Assembly (NCBI GenBank): GCA_017501345.1
Contig: JAFVXC010000030.1
Span: forward strand, 1-64,000
Direction of reading: 5' to 3'
Source of the DNA: Clostridia bacterium
GTDB lineage: Bacteria; Bacillota_A; Clostridia; Oscillospirales; CAG-272
DNA length: 64,000 nt
In this document: one piece after another, positions 40,474-50,043 of the stretch
Numbering within the stretch: the stretch's first letter is position 1
Layout of the letters: each line of letters starts with the position of its first letter
Notes under the pieces: generated by a model
Seen by the model: the letters and a program-made list of their open reading frames with translations, nothing else
Databases searched by the model: none
What the model was told of the DNA's origin: nothing
Position numbers and translations under genes: made by a program

Positions 40474-41688
40474 ATGAAAAAGCATTCTGTCAGCTCACTT
40501 CGTATGGTCGATGATATTACCGGCTACGGTCACACGCACCAGTGGGACGTATGGGGAACCGACCTCGGTCATCCCGTATACAGCCCGAGTCAGCAGAGGA
40601 TGTATTTCCTGTTCGGAGACACATTCAGCCCCGAGAAAAGTGATGAAAAGAAGATTGTGGATAATAAGTTTTGCGGCGACATTCATTATGGCTTTACGCG
40701 CAATTGGCGCGGAACGATCGCGGGCTACATCACCGATTTTGACGTTTCAAACGGCTTCAAATGGGCGGGCTTCCTATCGGACAAGGACGGCAATGCGCGC
40801 GGACTCATTGATTCGTACCACACGCGAAGCTTCAAGCATTTTGAAAACACCAAGATCGCGCAGGGCGGCGTAGAGATCGACGGTGCGCTATACGTGTTCT
40901 ATGAGTCGATCCGCGATTGGGATTCCATGGATACGGGCTTCGGGCGCAGCTGGAGAGTCAACTATATGGGTGTCATTAAGTCCACCGATGGCGGTGACAG
41001 CTTTGAGCGCGTGTATGATCTTACGTGGGTCGAGTCCGACCAAGGGGAGTACGCAGATCTGATCAAGCGTCTTGCAACCGAGGATATGAATATGAAGCCG
41101 AGCGGCTTTGATCTCGATCTTTCGACGCACGTGGGACCGGGCTTTGCACAAACGTGTGCAATCGATGGCAAGGATGGATATATCTATATTTACGGCCGCC
41201 GCGGAGGGCGTCAACCCGGTATCAAGGTCGGACGTGTCAGGAGAGACAGGTTTGAAATCTTTGCGGAGTATGAGTATCTGACCGGATTTGAGAACGGTGA
41301 ACCCGTATGGGTCAAGGGACAGGATGGGCTTCGCATCGTTCACGAGCGAGAGCCCGAGTGCGATATCGTGAAGGGCCCGTGCTCGAATATGTCGGTACAC
41401 TACAACGCGTACCTTCAGAAGTGGGTCCTGACCTTCTATCGGGTTAAGGTCGGGGTAATGTATGCGGTTTCGGATACGCCCTACGGTGTCTATTCCGAGC
41501 CCGAGATGCTGATCTCGATCGACGAGCCGATGCTGCAGGAGGATAATCCTACGGGCGGAAACGTACTGTATGGAGGTTTTGTACACGAGCTTCTCAACAA
41601 GGAGGGCGGCAAGAAGATGATGGTCATTATCTCCCAGCTGCACGAAAAATTCTATAATTCGAAGCTGGTCGAGGTTACCTTCGACTGA
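40474..41688 (+). CDS. DUF4185 protein without HTH
   Basis: A 404-residue paralogue of the preceding protein's C-terminal domain, about 65 to 70 percent identical by eye: DVWGTDLGHPVYSPSQQ, RMYFLFGDTFSPEK, GALYVFYESIRDWD, CSNMSVHYNAYLQKW. The HTH domain is missing, and it starts directly at VSSLRMVDDITGYGHTH. The ATG at 40474 follows SD AAGGGAG. Probably a gene duplication that lost, or never had, the DNA-binding part. It has no signal peptide either. Confidence 0.8.
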   Translation: MKKHSVSSLRMVDDITGYGHTHQWDVWGTDLGHPVYSPSQQRMYFLFGDTFSPEKSDEKKIVDNKFCGDIHYGFTRNWRGTIAGYITDFDVSNGFKWAGFLSDKDGNARGLIDSYHTRSFKHFENTKIAQGGVEIDGALYVFYESIRDWDSMDTGFGRSWRVNYMGVIKSTDGGDSFERVYDLTWVESDQGEYADLIKRLATEDMNMKPSGFDLDLSTHVGPGFAQTCAIDGKDGYIYIYGRRGGRQPGIKVGRVRRDRFEIFAEYEYLTGFENGEPVWVKGQDGLRIVHEREPECDIVKGPCSNMSVHYNAYLQKWVLTFYRVKVGVMYAVSDTPYGVYSEPEMLISIDEPMLQEDNPTGGNVLYGGFVHELLNKEGGKKMMVIISQLHEKFYNSKLVEVTFD

Positions 41689-41700
41689 TCGCGGGTTTTG

Positions 41701-41731
41701 GGGGCTGTTTGAATGCGACAGCCCCTTTTTC
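41701..41731. terminator. Bidirectional terminator
   Basis: GGGGCTGT pairs with ACAGCCCC, followed by TTTTTCTTT. It can serve both the DUF4185 gene and the convergent glycosyltransferase gene. Confidence 0.85.
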
Positions 41732-41754
41732 TTTATATCTGTGTTTGTCAGTTG

Positions 41755-42507
41755 TCACCGGATCGTGTCGCGAATACTGCGAAGGAGTCGCGGAAGCCGA
41801 GACGGCTGCTTCAGTAACCGATAGAGCCATTCGAGACCGCATTTTTGCATCCACAAGGGTGCGCGGCGGATATTTCCCGACCATACGTCGAGTGCACCGC
41901 CGAGCCCGAGCGCCATACGGACGGATGGAAGGACATTATGATTTCGCACGAGAAATTCTTCTTGCCGAGGGAATCCCATACAGACAAAAAGAAAATCGGG
42001 GGCGGCGGCGCGGATCTTATCTATGACCGAGCTTTCCTCGGTCTCTTTGAAGTATCCGTGATGCACGCCGACGATGGATAGAGCAGGGAAGCGTTCGGTA
42101 AGTCTGTCGGCGGCGGCTTTTGCTACCCTATGCTTGCCGCCGAGCAGATAGACGCGGTATCCGTTCTCTTCTGCGAGTGTGAGGAGAAATTCCCCCGCAT
42201 CGATGCCTGCAATGCGCTTTTTTACGCGAAAGCGCGACAGAAGCTGCACGCCGATCCCGTCGGGGAGGAGAAGGTCCGCCTCGCCAAGGAGAGTGTGGAG
42301 CGCGGGGGAGTGCTTTGCGCCCGAAAGCATTTCAAGGTTGGGGGTAAATACAAGATAGGGTGTGTCGCGCTTTTCTGCGAGCGCATCCCGGAGCTTTTTT
42401 CGGCAGGTGTCGAGGCTGCCGCAGAAGATCGGGAGACCGTAGAGACATACGTGATCGTTTGCCCTAATGAAGGGGGCTCTGTGCGTAAAAATGATCGGCT
42501 TTTGCAA
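41755..42507 (-). CDS. WecG/TagA/CpsF glycosyltransferase
   Basis: A 250-residue GT26 enzyme that adds a ManNAc- or ManNAcA-type sugar to a lipid-linked intermediate of cell-wall polymer synthesis. VFTPNLEMLSGA, ADLLLPDGIGVQLLSR, RVYLLGGKHRVAKAAADRL, FVCMGFPRQEEFLV and GLGGALDVWSG are all family motifs. No in-frame ATG exists near the conserved start. The TTG at 42505-42507 is chosen because GAGGAGG lies 11 bases upstream and the frame further upstream is not family-like. Confidence 0.85.
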   Translation of the reverse strand: MQKPIIFTHRAPFIRANDHVCLYGLPIFCGSLDTCRKKLRDALAEKRDTPYLVFTPNLEMLSGAKHSPALHTLLGEADLLLPDGIGVQLLSRFRVKKRIAGIDAGEFLLTLAEENGYRVYLLGGKHRVAKAAADRLTERFPALSIVGVHHGYFKETEESSVIDKIRAAAPDFLFVCMGFPRQEEFLVRNHNVLPSVRMALGLGGALDVWSGNIRRAPLWMQKCGLEWLYRLLKQPSRLPRLLRSIRDTIR

Positions 42508-42525
42508 AAATGTGGATGCCTCCTC

Positions 42526-42554
42526 TTGACAAGCGGTGGGGTTTTGATTATAAT
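42526..42554 (+). promoter_or_regulatory. Promoter of proS
   Basis: TTGACA and TATAAT with a 17-base spacer, about 95 bases before the start at 42650. No T-box features are visible in the leader. Confidence 0.85.
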
Positions 42555-42649
42555 AGTAATGATATAGAGAAGCGAATGCTTTACGAATTATTGTGCACCG
42601 ATTTCTGAAGGAAATACGGACAAGACACGGAAAGGTTTTGGACAGAAAA

Positions 42650-44092
42650 ATGGCAAAAGACAAGAAAATGGTCGAACAGATCACGTCGATGGACGTGGAT
42701 TTTGCGCAGTGGTATACTGACGTCGTGAAAAAGGCCGAGCTCGTGGATTACTCGGGTGTGAAGGGTTGTATGATCATCAGACCCTACGGCTATGCGATCT
42801 GGGAGAACATTCAGAGAGAGCTTGACCGTCGCTTCAAGGCGCTCGGTCACGAAAATGTATATATGCCGATGTTTATTCCCGAGAGCCTTCTGCAAAGAGA
42901 GAAGGATCACGTCGAGGGCTTCGCGCCCGAGTGCGCGTGGGTCACGATCGGCGGAAGCAATAAGCTTTCGGAAAGACTTGCGATCCGTCCTACGTCGGAG
43001 ACGCTTTTCTGCGATCACTTCAAGAACATCATTCAGTCCTACCGCGATCTTCCGAAGCTGTATAATCAGTGGGTGAACGTCGTCCGCTGGGAAAAGACCA
43101 CCCGTCCCTTCCTCCGCACCTCGGAGTTCCTTTGGCAGGAGGGTCATACGATGCACGAGACGAAGGAAGAGGCAGAGGAGGAGACCCTCCGTATGCTCCG
43201 TGTCTACGAGGAGTTCTATCTGAATGCACTCGCGATCCCCGCAATCACGGGTCAGAAGACCGAGAAGGAGAAGTTTGCGGGCGCAGAGGCGACCTACACG
43301 ATCGAGCCGATGATGCACAATGGCGTTGCGCTTCAGGGCGGCACCTCGCATTACTTTGGCGACGGCTTCGCGAAGGCGTTTGATATCACCTTCACGGGCA
43401 GAGATAATACGGTTCGTTATCCGCATCAGACCTCGTGGGGCGTTTCGACCCGAATGATCGGTGCGATCATTATGACGCACGGCGACGATAATGGCCTGAT
43501 CCTTCCCCCTGTCGTTGCGCCGATCCAGGTCGTCATCATTCCCGTTGCACAGCATAAGGAGGGTGTCCTTGAAAAGGCGAACGAGCTGAAGGACAGACTC
43601 GAAAAGGCAGGCTTCCGCGTGAAGCTCGACGACAGCGACAACAGCACGGGCTGGAAGTACAGCCAGTACGAGATGAAGGGTGTGCCCGTCCGTCTCGAGA
43701 TCGGTCCCCGCGACATCGAGGAGGGACACTGCGTGCTCGTCAGCCGCGTTTCGCGTGATAAGAATTTCGTTGATCTCGACAGCGTCGAAAACGAGGTCGA
43801 GAAGATGCTTGCATTCGTTCATAACGAGCTCGTCGAGCGTGCGAGAAAGAACCTCGCGGAGAAGACGAGTGAGGCAAGAAGTTATGAGGAATTTCTCGAC
43901 GCTGCAGAGAATAAGCCCGGCTTCATCAAGGCAATGTGGTGCGGAGACTCGGCTTGCGAGGACAAGCTGAAGGACGAAACGGGCGGCGTCAAGTCCCGTT
44001 GCATCCCCTTTACGGAGGATCATCTCTCCGACACCTGCGTATGCTGCGGAAAGCCCGCGAAGCATATGGTCGTCTGGGGCAGACAGTATTGA
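42650..44092 (+). CDS. proS: Prolyl-tRNA synthetase, type 3
   Basis: A 480-residue class II synthetase of the short, eukaryote/archaea-like type 3. It opens [20 protein letters not shown]. Motif 2 is [20 protein letters not shown], followed by [13 protein letters not shown], and motif 3 is [12 protein letters not shown]. The C-terminal domain has cysteines ([22 protein letters not shown]) and ends WGRQY, as type 3 enzymes do. There is no bacterial-type editing insertion. The start at 42650 gives the family N-terminus. Confidence 0.95.
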   Translation: MAKDKKMVEQITSMDVDFAQWYTDVVKKAELVDYSGVKGCMIIRPYGYAIWENIQRELDRRFKALGHENVYMPMFIPESLLQREKDHVEGFAPECAWVTIGGSNKLSERLAIRPTSETLFCDHFKNIIQSYRDLPKLYNQWVNVVRWEKTTRPFLRTSEFLWQEGHTMHETKEEAEEETLRMLRVYEEFYLNALAIPAITGQKTEKEKFAGAEATYTIEPMMHNGVALQGGTSHYFGDGFAKAFDITFTGRDNTVRYPHQTSWGVSTRMIGAIIMTHGDDNGLILPPVVAPIQVVIIPVAQHKEGVLEKANELKDRLEKAGFRVKLDDSDNSTGWKYSQYEMKGVPVRLEIGPRDIEEGHCVLVSRVSRDKNFVDLDSVENEVEKMLAFVHNELVERARKNLAEKTSEARSYEEFLDAAENKPGFIKAMWCGDSACEDKLKDETGGVKSRCIPFTEDHLSDTCVCCGKPAKHMVVWGRQY

Positions 44093-44132
44093 TCATTACG
44101 GTACCGACGGGAGACTCCTTGCGGTACAAAAC

Positions 44133-44174
44133 AAAAGCACTTATGAGCGAAGCGAACATAAGTGCTTTTTCTTA
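44133..44174 (+). terminator. Terminator of proS
   Basis: AAAAGCACTTATG pairs with CATAAGTGCTTTT around an 11-base loop, followed by TCTT. Confidence 0.85.
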
Positions 44175-44198
44175 AAAGGCGCTGAAAGGGAGGTACGT

Positions 44199-45356
44199 AT
44201 GGCAAAAAATACATATTTGTCGATGGTGACCTCCCACGGACGCCGATCGGGTGGGGGGCTCGTGCATATTCTGAGGCTCGTTTTCGGTAAGCTCGATCCG
44301 ATCCTTCTTCTGTGTACCCTTTTTCTCAATCTGTACAGCATCGTGATCCTTTACGGCTCGATCGACGTGTTTGGAAGGAGCCGTCTCGTGATGCAGGTCT
44401 CTATGACCGTGCTCGGATTTATCCTGATGACGGTGATATCGCATCTGGACTACCGATTTATTGTGAATCGGTACTGGATCTTTTTCCTCGTTTTTTCGGT
44501 GGCTTTGCTCCTCGTGACCGCGCTTTTCGGAAAAACGCAGGGCGGTAACCAGAGCTGGCTTACCATTCTGTCGATCGGTAGCACCGAGATCACGGTACAG
44601 CCGTCGGAGTTCATCAAAATGACCTTTATCTGCACCTTCGCGAAGCATCTGTCGATGGTGGGACGGTACATCAATCACCCAAAATATCTCCTCGGGCTCG
44701 CACTTCACGCGGGTGCGATCGTTGGCACGATCCTTCTGTCGGGGGACCTCGGTGTCGCGCTCGTTTACGTTGCGATCATTCTCTTTATGCTCTTTGCGGC
44801 GGGAATGAGTCTTTTCTACGATCTCGGTCTTGCGGCGATCCTCGTGGCACTTTTTCCGTTTCTGTGGGATTTCCTCGGGGATTATCAGCAGGAGCGCATC
44901 CTTGTAGGCTTTAACCCGAGCCTCGATCCGCTCGGGAAGGGAATGCAGCCCCTTTTGTCGCGCGATGCGATCCTGAACGGCGGCTGGCTCGGTCGGGGCT
45001 TTCGCGGCGGAGAGGTCTATGAGATCCTGCCCGCGTCGCATACCGACTTTATGTTTGCAACGGTATGCGAGAAATTCGGCTTCGTTGGTGGGGCACTCGT
45101 GATCCTTGCGCTTGGCGTGCTTGTTTCCCGCATTCTGTATCTTGCGGTAAGGCTGAAGGATGATATGGGACGGTTGATCGCTGTGGGTGTTGCGGCGATG
45201 GTGATCGTGCAGTCGATCGAAAACGTCGGGATGTGTCTTGCACAGCTTCCCGTCGTCGGCATTACGCTTCCTTTCATCAGCTACGGCGGCTCGTCGATGC
45301 TTGCGATCTATCTGCTCTTCGGCGTACTGCATAGCGTTGCGGCATACGGAAAATAA
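44199..45356 (+). CDS. rodA: FtsW/RodA/SpoVE-family peptidoglycan polymerase
   Basis: A 385-residue SEDS membrane protein with about ten helices. GNQSWLTIL, VQPSEFIKMTFI, LSGDLGVALVYV, LPASHTDFMFATVCEKFGF and GITLPFISYGGSSM are the family motifs; the Asp in SGDLG is the catalytic residue. RodA, FtsW and SpoVE polymerise lipid II with a partner PBP. The RodA name is a guess; neighbouring genes do not decide which subfamily it is. Confidence 0.85.
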   Translation: MAKNTYLSMVTSHGRRSGGGLVHILRLVFGKLDPILLLCTLFLNLYSIVILYGSIDVFGRSRLVMQVSMTVLGFILMTVISHLDYRFIVNRYWIFFLVFSVALLLVTALFGKTQGGNQSWLTILSIGSTEITVQPSEFIKMTFICTFAKHLSMVGRYINHPKYLLGLALHAGAIVGTILLSGDLGVALVYVAIILFMLFAAGMSLFYDLGLAAILVALFPFLWDFLGDYQQERILVGFNPSLDPLGKGMQPLLSRDAILNGGWLGRGFRGGEVYEILPASHTDFMFATVCEKFGFVGGALVILALGVLVSRILYLAVRLKDDMGRLIAVGVAAMVIVQSIENVGMCLAQLPVVGITLPFISYGGSSMLAIYLLFGVLHSVAAYGK

Positions 45357-45419
45357 TAAGACGTACGGAGCGCGACAAAATTTTGTGAGAAAATTCCTCT
45401 TCTTTCGGCAAAATATCTA

Positions 45420-45448
45420 TTGACGAGAAGGGCGAACTGTGATATAAT
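45420..45448 (+). promoter_or_regulatory. Promoter of the pyr operon
   Basis: TTGACG and TATAAT with a 17-base spacer, about 75 bases before pyrC. It is the only strong promoter seen for the eight-gene operon. Confidence 0.8.
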
Positions 45449-45456
45449 AAAGTGAT

Positions 45457-45491
45457 CTGTGAGCGTATGCCCGGCTACGGGCATTTCACAG
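45457..45491 (+). promoter_or_regulatory. 5' leader hairpin of the pyr operon
   Basis: CTGTGA (45457) pairs with TCACAG (45486-45491), and ATGCCCG with CGGGCAT around GCTA. It begins about 9 bases after the -10. It resembles no PyrR-binding loop. It may respond to pyrimidines by another mechanism. Confidence 0.5.
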
Positions 45492-45523
45492 CAAACCGCA
45501 TAAGAAAAAACGGAGGAACGGCA

Positions 45524-46738
45524 ATGATTCAGACGATGGATATTAGGAATTTCAAGACCGATCTTCTTTCTTCTTTTGATATGAAGTCTGCAGCTAAGGT
45601 TGCGGGCGATGCTGTCGCTTTTCCCGATTCGGGTGAGTTTGTTTTAATTCCCAGTTTCTGTGACGTGCACGTGCACTTCAGAGAGCCGGGATTTTTTTAT
45701 AAGGAAACGATGGAAACAGGATCCGCTTCGGCGGCACGTGGGGGCTACACAGCGGTCTGCACGATGGCAAACCTGAATCCCGTCCCCGACAGTGTGGAAA
45801 ATCTGCAGGCACAGCTCGATCTAATCGAGAGGGGCGCGTCGGTATCGGTCTATCCGTACGGCGCGATCACGGTCGGAGAGAAGGGCGAGGTGCTTGCCGA
45901 TCTCGAGGGAATCTCGGATAAGGTCATCGCCTTTTCGGATGACGGCAGAGGCGTGCAGAATGACGGGATGATGCGTGAGGCGATGCAGAAGGCAAGGGCG
46001 CTCGGCAAGATGATCGTTGCACATTGCGAGGTCAACGATCTGCTTCGCGGCGGATATATTCACGACGGTGCATATGCGAAGGCACACGGACACAGGGGTA
46101 TCTGCTCTGCGAGTGAATACGAGCAAATCGCACGAGACCTGCGACTTGCGAAGGAGACCGGAGTAAAATACCACGTCTGTCATATCTCGACGAAGGAAAG
46201 CGTTGATCTCATCAGACGCGCGAAGGCGGACGGTGTGGACGTAACGTGTGAGACCGCGCCGCATTACCTCATCCTGGATGACAGCGATCTCAGAGAGGAC
46301 GGCCGCTTCAAAATGAACCCGCCGCTTCGGAGCGCGGAGGATAAGGCTGCGCTGATCGAGGGACTGCTCGACGGCACGATCGATATGATCGCGACCGACC
46401 ACGCCCCCCACTCCGCCGAGGAGAAGGGGAAGGGGCTTATGGGCAGTGCGTTCGGCGTTGTCGGACTCGAAACGGCATTCCCTGCGATGTATACGCATTT
46501 CGTAAAAACGGGGATCATCTCGCTCGAAAGGCTTGTTGAGGTGATGGCGATAAAGCCGCGTGAGCGCTTCGGCATTCCGATGGGCACCGAGTTTTCGGTC
46601 TGGGAGCTTTCGCGGGAGTTCACGGTCGATCCCGATGAATTTGCGACGAAGGGAAGAGCGACGCCGTTCACGGGTATGCAATTCTTTGGTGTCAATCATC
46701 TGACCGTGCAGAACGGAAGGATCGTATATAAAAAGTAA
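45524..46738 (+). CDS. pyrC: Dihydroorotase
   Basis: A 404-residue type I dihydroorotase that forms dihydroorotate from carbamoyl-aspartate. IPSFCDVHVHFREPGFFYKE holds the zinc-binding HxH. TMANLNPVPDS, VAHCEVN, CHISTKES and IATDHAPHSAEEK give the remaining metal and catalytic residues (Asp in ATDHAPH). SD GGAGG precedes the ATG. First gene of the operon. Confidence 0.95.
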   Translation: MIQTMDIRNFKTDLLSSFDMKSAAKVAGDAVAFPDSGEFVLIPSFCDVHVHFREPGFFYKETMETGSASAARGGYTAVCTMANLNPVPDSVENLQAQLDLIERGASVSVYPYGAITVGEKGEVLADLEGISDKVIAFSDDGRGVQNDGMMREAMQKARALGKMIVAHCEVNDLLRGGYIHDGAYAKAHGHRGICSASEYEQIARDLRLAKETGVKYHVCHISTKESVDLIRRAKADGVDVTCETAPHYLILDDSDLREDGRFKMNPPLRSAEDKAALIEGLLDGTIDMIATDHAPHSAEEKGKGLMGSAFGVVGLETAFPAMYTHFVKTGIISLERLVEVMAIKPRERFGIPMGTEFSVWELSREFTVDPDEFATKGRATPFTGMQFFGVNHLTVQNGRIVYKK

Positions 46739-46789
46739 TAAAACAGGAAAAGATTCATATATAGAAGTTGCTTTCGGAGGTACAGAACA

Positions 46790-49700
46790 ATGGCAAAAAG
46801 AACAGATCTGAAAAAAATTCTGATCATCGGCTCGGGACCGATCGTCATCGGTCAGGCGGCGGAATTTGACTATGCGGGCACGCAGGCCTGCCTTGCGCTG
46901 AAGGAGGAGGGCTATGAGGTCGTCCTTGTCAACTCTAATCCTGCGACGATCATGACCGACACGACAATCGCGGACAAGGTCTATATGGAGCCCTTGACGC
47001 TTGAATATATTGCGAAGATCCTGCGGTACGAGCGTCCCGACGCGATCGTTCCCGGTATCGGCGGTCAGACCGGCCTCAACCTTGCGATGCAGCTTGAGAA
47101 AAAGGGCGTGCTGAAGGAATGCGGCGTTGAGCTGCTCGGTACGAGCTCCGAGAGCATCGAGCGCGCGGAGGACAGAGAACTCTTCAAGGAGCTTTGTATG
47201 TCGATCGGCGAGCCCGTCATCCCGTCGGAGATTACCTATAATCTTGAAGAAGCAAAGGAAGCGGCAAACCGCATCGGTTACCCCGTTGTCCTTCGTCCCG
47301 CGTTCACCCTCGGTGGCACGGGTGGCGGATTTGCGTATAGTGAGGAGGAGCTCATCGAGGTCGGTATGAATGCCTTTAAGCTCTCTCCCGTGCATCAGGT
47401 CCTGATCGAGAAGAGCGTCAAGGGCTATAAGGAGATCGAATTCGAAGTCATGCGTGACTCGAACGACCACGCCATCACGATCTGCGGTATGGAAAACGTC
47501 GACCCCGTCGGGGTTCACACCGGCGACTCGATCGTTGTCGCGCCGATCCTCTCGCTTTCCGATCACGATCTCAAGATGCTGAATGACAGTGCGATCAAGA
47601 TCATCCGCGAGCTCAAGATCGAGGGTGGCTGTAACGTACAGTTTGCTTTGAATCCCGATTCGAGTGAGTACTACCTCATCGAGGTCAACCCCCGCGTTTC
47701 GCGCTCCTCGGCGCTTGCGTCGAAGGCATCGGGCTATCCGATCGCGCGCGTGACTGCAAAGATCGCTGTCGGTATGGCGCTTGAGGATATTCCCGTTGCG
47801 GGTGGTACCGCCGCGATCGAGCCGAGACTCGACTACATCGTTGCAAAGTTCCCGCGCTTCCCGTTTGATAAATTTACAAATGCCGCAAACGTACTCGGTA
47901 CGCAGATGAAGGCGACCGGTGAGGTTATGGGCATCGGTGCGACCCTTGACGAATGTATGCTGAAGTCGGTCCGCTCGCTTGAGATCGGTGTTTGTCACTT
48001 CCACCTCGCGAAGTTTGATTCGTGGACGGACGACGCACTCGTTGATTACCTCACGAAGGCATTCCACGATGACAGTGTTTATGCAGTCTGCGAGCTTCTG
48101 CGCCGCGGAATGTCGATCGAGCAGCTCCACGAGATCACGAAGATTACCGAGCTCTTCCTCGAGTCCTTCAAGCGTATCATCGATATGGAAAAGACCCTGA
48201 AGGAGAACAAGGGAAGCGAGGAGATTCTGAAGGCCGCGAAGGTGATGGGCTTCTCCGATAAATTCATTGCAAGACTCTGGGGTGTAAGTGAGCTTGACAT
48301 TTACAACAAGCGTCACGAAATGAAGCTTTTCCCCGTCTTCCCGATGGTCGATACTCTCCACACGGGCAAGTATATCGCGTATCTCTACTCCTCCTACACA
48401 GGAAAGAACGAGTCGCGTCTTACCGATAAGAAGAAGATCGTCGTGCTCGGTGCGGGCCCGATCCGTATCGGACAGGGTGTTGAATTCGACTATTCCACCG
48501 TCCACGCAGTGCAGACCATCAAGCGCGCGGGCTACGAGGCGATCATCATCAACAACAATCCCGAAACCGTTTCGACCGACTACACCACGGCGGATAAGCT
48601 CTATTTTGAGCCCCTTACCCCCGAGGATGTTATGAATATCATCGAGTTCGAGCAGCCCGAGGGCGTCGTTGCTTCTCTCGGCGGTCAGACCGCGATCAAC
48701 CTCGCAGAGCCCCTGCGTGCACGCGGTGTCAAGATCATTGGAACCGACTGCGACGCGATCGAGCGTGCGGAGAACCGCGACAGCTTCGAGCATATTCTGA
48801 ACGAGCTGAACATCCCGCAGCCGAAGGGCCACGCCGTTACGAAGATCGAGGACGGCATCAAGGCAGCGGCAGAGATCGGATATCCCGTTCTCGTTCGTCC
48901 GAGCTTCGTGCTCGGCGGCAGAGCGATGCAGATCGTTGCGAACGAGGAGCAGCTCCGTCATTACCTCAGAACCGCCGTTGAGATCGATGAGGACAAGCCC
49001 GTTCTGGTCGACAAATATATCCAGGGCAAGGAGGTCGAGGTCGATGCGATCTGCGACGGCAGAGACGTCTTCGTTCCCGGCATTATGGAGCTCGTCGAGC
49101 GTACCGGTGTCCATTCGGGCGACTCGATCAGCGTTTATCCTACCTTCTCGATCTCTGATAAGGTCAAGGGCATTATTCTGCAGTACGCGAAGAAGCTCGG
49201 TCTCGGCATCGGCATCATCGGACTTTATAACATCCAGTTTATCGTCGATAAGGACGAAAATGTCTTTATCATCGAGGTCAATCCGCGTTCCTCCCGTACC
49301 GTGCCCTTCCTTTCGAAGGCAACGGGCTACAGCCTCGCGGACATCGCGACTGAGGTCATCCTCGGTAAGTCCCTCAAGGAGCAGGGTATCTTCGACATTT
49401 ACCCTGCAGAGAAAAAGCGTTGGTACGTTAAGGTTCCCGTATTCTCCTGGAGCAAGCTCCGCGGTCTTGACGCATACCTTTCCCCCGAGATGAAGTCCAC
49501 GGGTGAGGCGATCGGCTACGACGACAAGCTCAACCGCGCACTGTATAAGGCGCTTCAGGCAGGCGGCACGCACCTTCAGAATTACGGAACCGTGCTTGTT
49601 ACCATCGCCGATAAGGATAAGGACGAGGCGCTCCCGCTGATCCGTCGCTTCTACGATCTCGGCTTCAACATTGAGGCGACCGAGGGTACGACGAAGTTCC

Positions 49701-49966
49701 TGAAGGCAAACGGCATCCGTACGCATATGCTGAAGAAGATCAGCGACGGAAGCTCCGAGATCGTTGATTCGATCCGTCAGGGACACATTGCATACGTTAT
49801 CAATACTCGCGACATTGGTGCGCAGGGTCAGGAATCGGATGGCGCAGAGATCCGTCTTACGGCAACCGAAAACAACGTGACGATTTTCACCTCGCTTGAT
49901 ACCGTTAAGGTTCTGCTTGATGTTCTCGACGAGACCACGCTTCGCATCTCGACGATCGACGCGTAA
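46790..49966 (+). CDS. carB: Carbamoyl-phosphate synthase large subunit
   Basis: A 1058-residue synthetase, the full family length. Two homologous ATP-grasp halves are visible: KILIIGSGPIVIGQAAEFDY at 9-28 and KIVVLGAGPIRIGQGVEFDY at about 548-567, plus the FTLGGTGGGFAYSEEEL and FVLGGRAMQIV ATP loops. The C-terminal MGS-like allosteric domain ends it. The small glutaminase subunit gene carA is not in the operon or elsewhere in the window. Ammonia must be used directly, or carA lies elsewhere. Confidence 0.95.
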   Translation: MAKRTDLKKILIIGSGPIVIGQAAEFDYAGTQACLALKEEGYEVVLVNSNPATIMTDTTIADKVYMEPLTLEYIAKILRYERPDAIVPGIGGQTGLNLAMQLEKKGVLKECGVELLGTSSESIERAEDRELFKELCMSIGEPVIPSEITYNLEEAKEAANRIGYPVVLRPAFTLGGTGGGFAYSEEELIEVGMNAFKLSPVHQVLIEKSVKGYKEIEFEVMRDSNDHAITICGMENVDPVGVHTGDSIVVAPILSLSDHDLKMLNDSAIKIIRELKIEGGCNVQFALNPDSSEYYLIEVNPRVSRSSALASKASGYPIARVTAKIAVGMALEDIPVAGGTAAIEPRLDYIVAKFPRFPFDKFTNAANVLGTQMKATGEVMGIGATLDECMLKSVRSLEIGVCHFHLAKFDSWTDDALVDYLTKAFHDDSVYAVCELLRRGMSIEQLHEITKITELFLESFKRIIDMEKTLKENKGSEEILKAAKVMGFSDKFIARLWGVSELDIYNKRHEMKLFPVFPMVDTLHTGKYIAYLYSSYTGKNESRLTDKKKIVVLGAGPIRIGQGVEFDYSTVHAVQTIKRAGYEAIIINNNPETVSTDYTTADKLYFEPLTPEDVMNIIEFEQPEGVVASLGGQTAINLAEPLRARGVKIIGTDCDAIERAENRDSFEHILNELNIPQPKGHAVTKIEDGIKAAAEIGYPVLVRPSFVLGGRAMQIVANEEQLRHYLRTAVEIDEDKPVLVDKYIQGKEVEVDAICDGRDVFVPGIMELVERTGVHSGDSISVYPTFSISDKVKGIILQYAKKLGLGIGIIGLYNIQFIVDKDENVFIIEVNPRSSRTVPFLSKATGYSLADIATEVILGKSLKEQGIFDIYPAEKKRWYVKVPVFSWSKLRGLDAYLSPEMKSTGEAIGYDDKLNRALYKALQAGGTHLQNYGTVLVTIADKDKDEALPLIRRFYDLGFNIEATEGTTKFLKANGIRTHMLKKISDGSSEIVDSIRQGHIAYVINTRDIGAQGQESDGAEIRLTATENNVTIFTSLDTVKVLLDVLDETTLRISTIDA

Positions 49967-49970
49967 AAAT

Positions 49971-50001
49971 ACCGAAGCGGAGGCTTGCCTCCGCTTTCGG
50001 T
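49971..50001 (+). terminator. Intra-operon hairpin between carB and pyrK
   Basis: ACCGAAGCGGAGG pairs with CCTCCGCTTTCGGT (one bulge) around CTTG. There is no T-run after it, so it is more likely an mRNA processing or stability element than a full terminator. Confidence 0.6.
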
Positions 50002-50043
50002 GCAATATGGAAACGATAAAAACGACGGCAAAGGAGATAACGC

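Noticed and set aside
45449..45523. PyrR attenuator before pyrC
   Set aside because: The leader has one hairpin without the conserved PyrR-binding loop and no terminator with a T-run.
45821..50005. A 1394-codon open frame on the minus strand across pyrC and carB
   Set aside because: It is the antisense shadow of GC-rich, codon-biased genes. It has no SD or family motif, while the plus strand encodes unmistakable PyrC and CarB.
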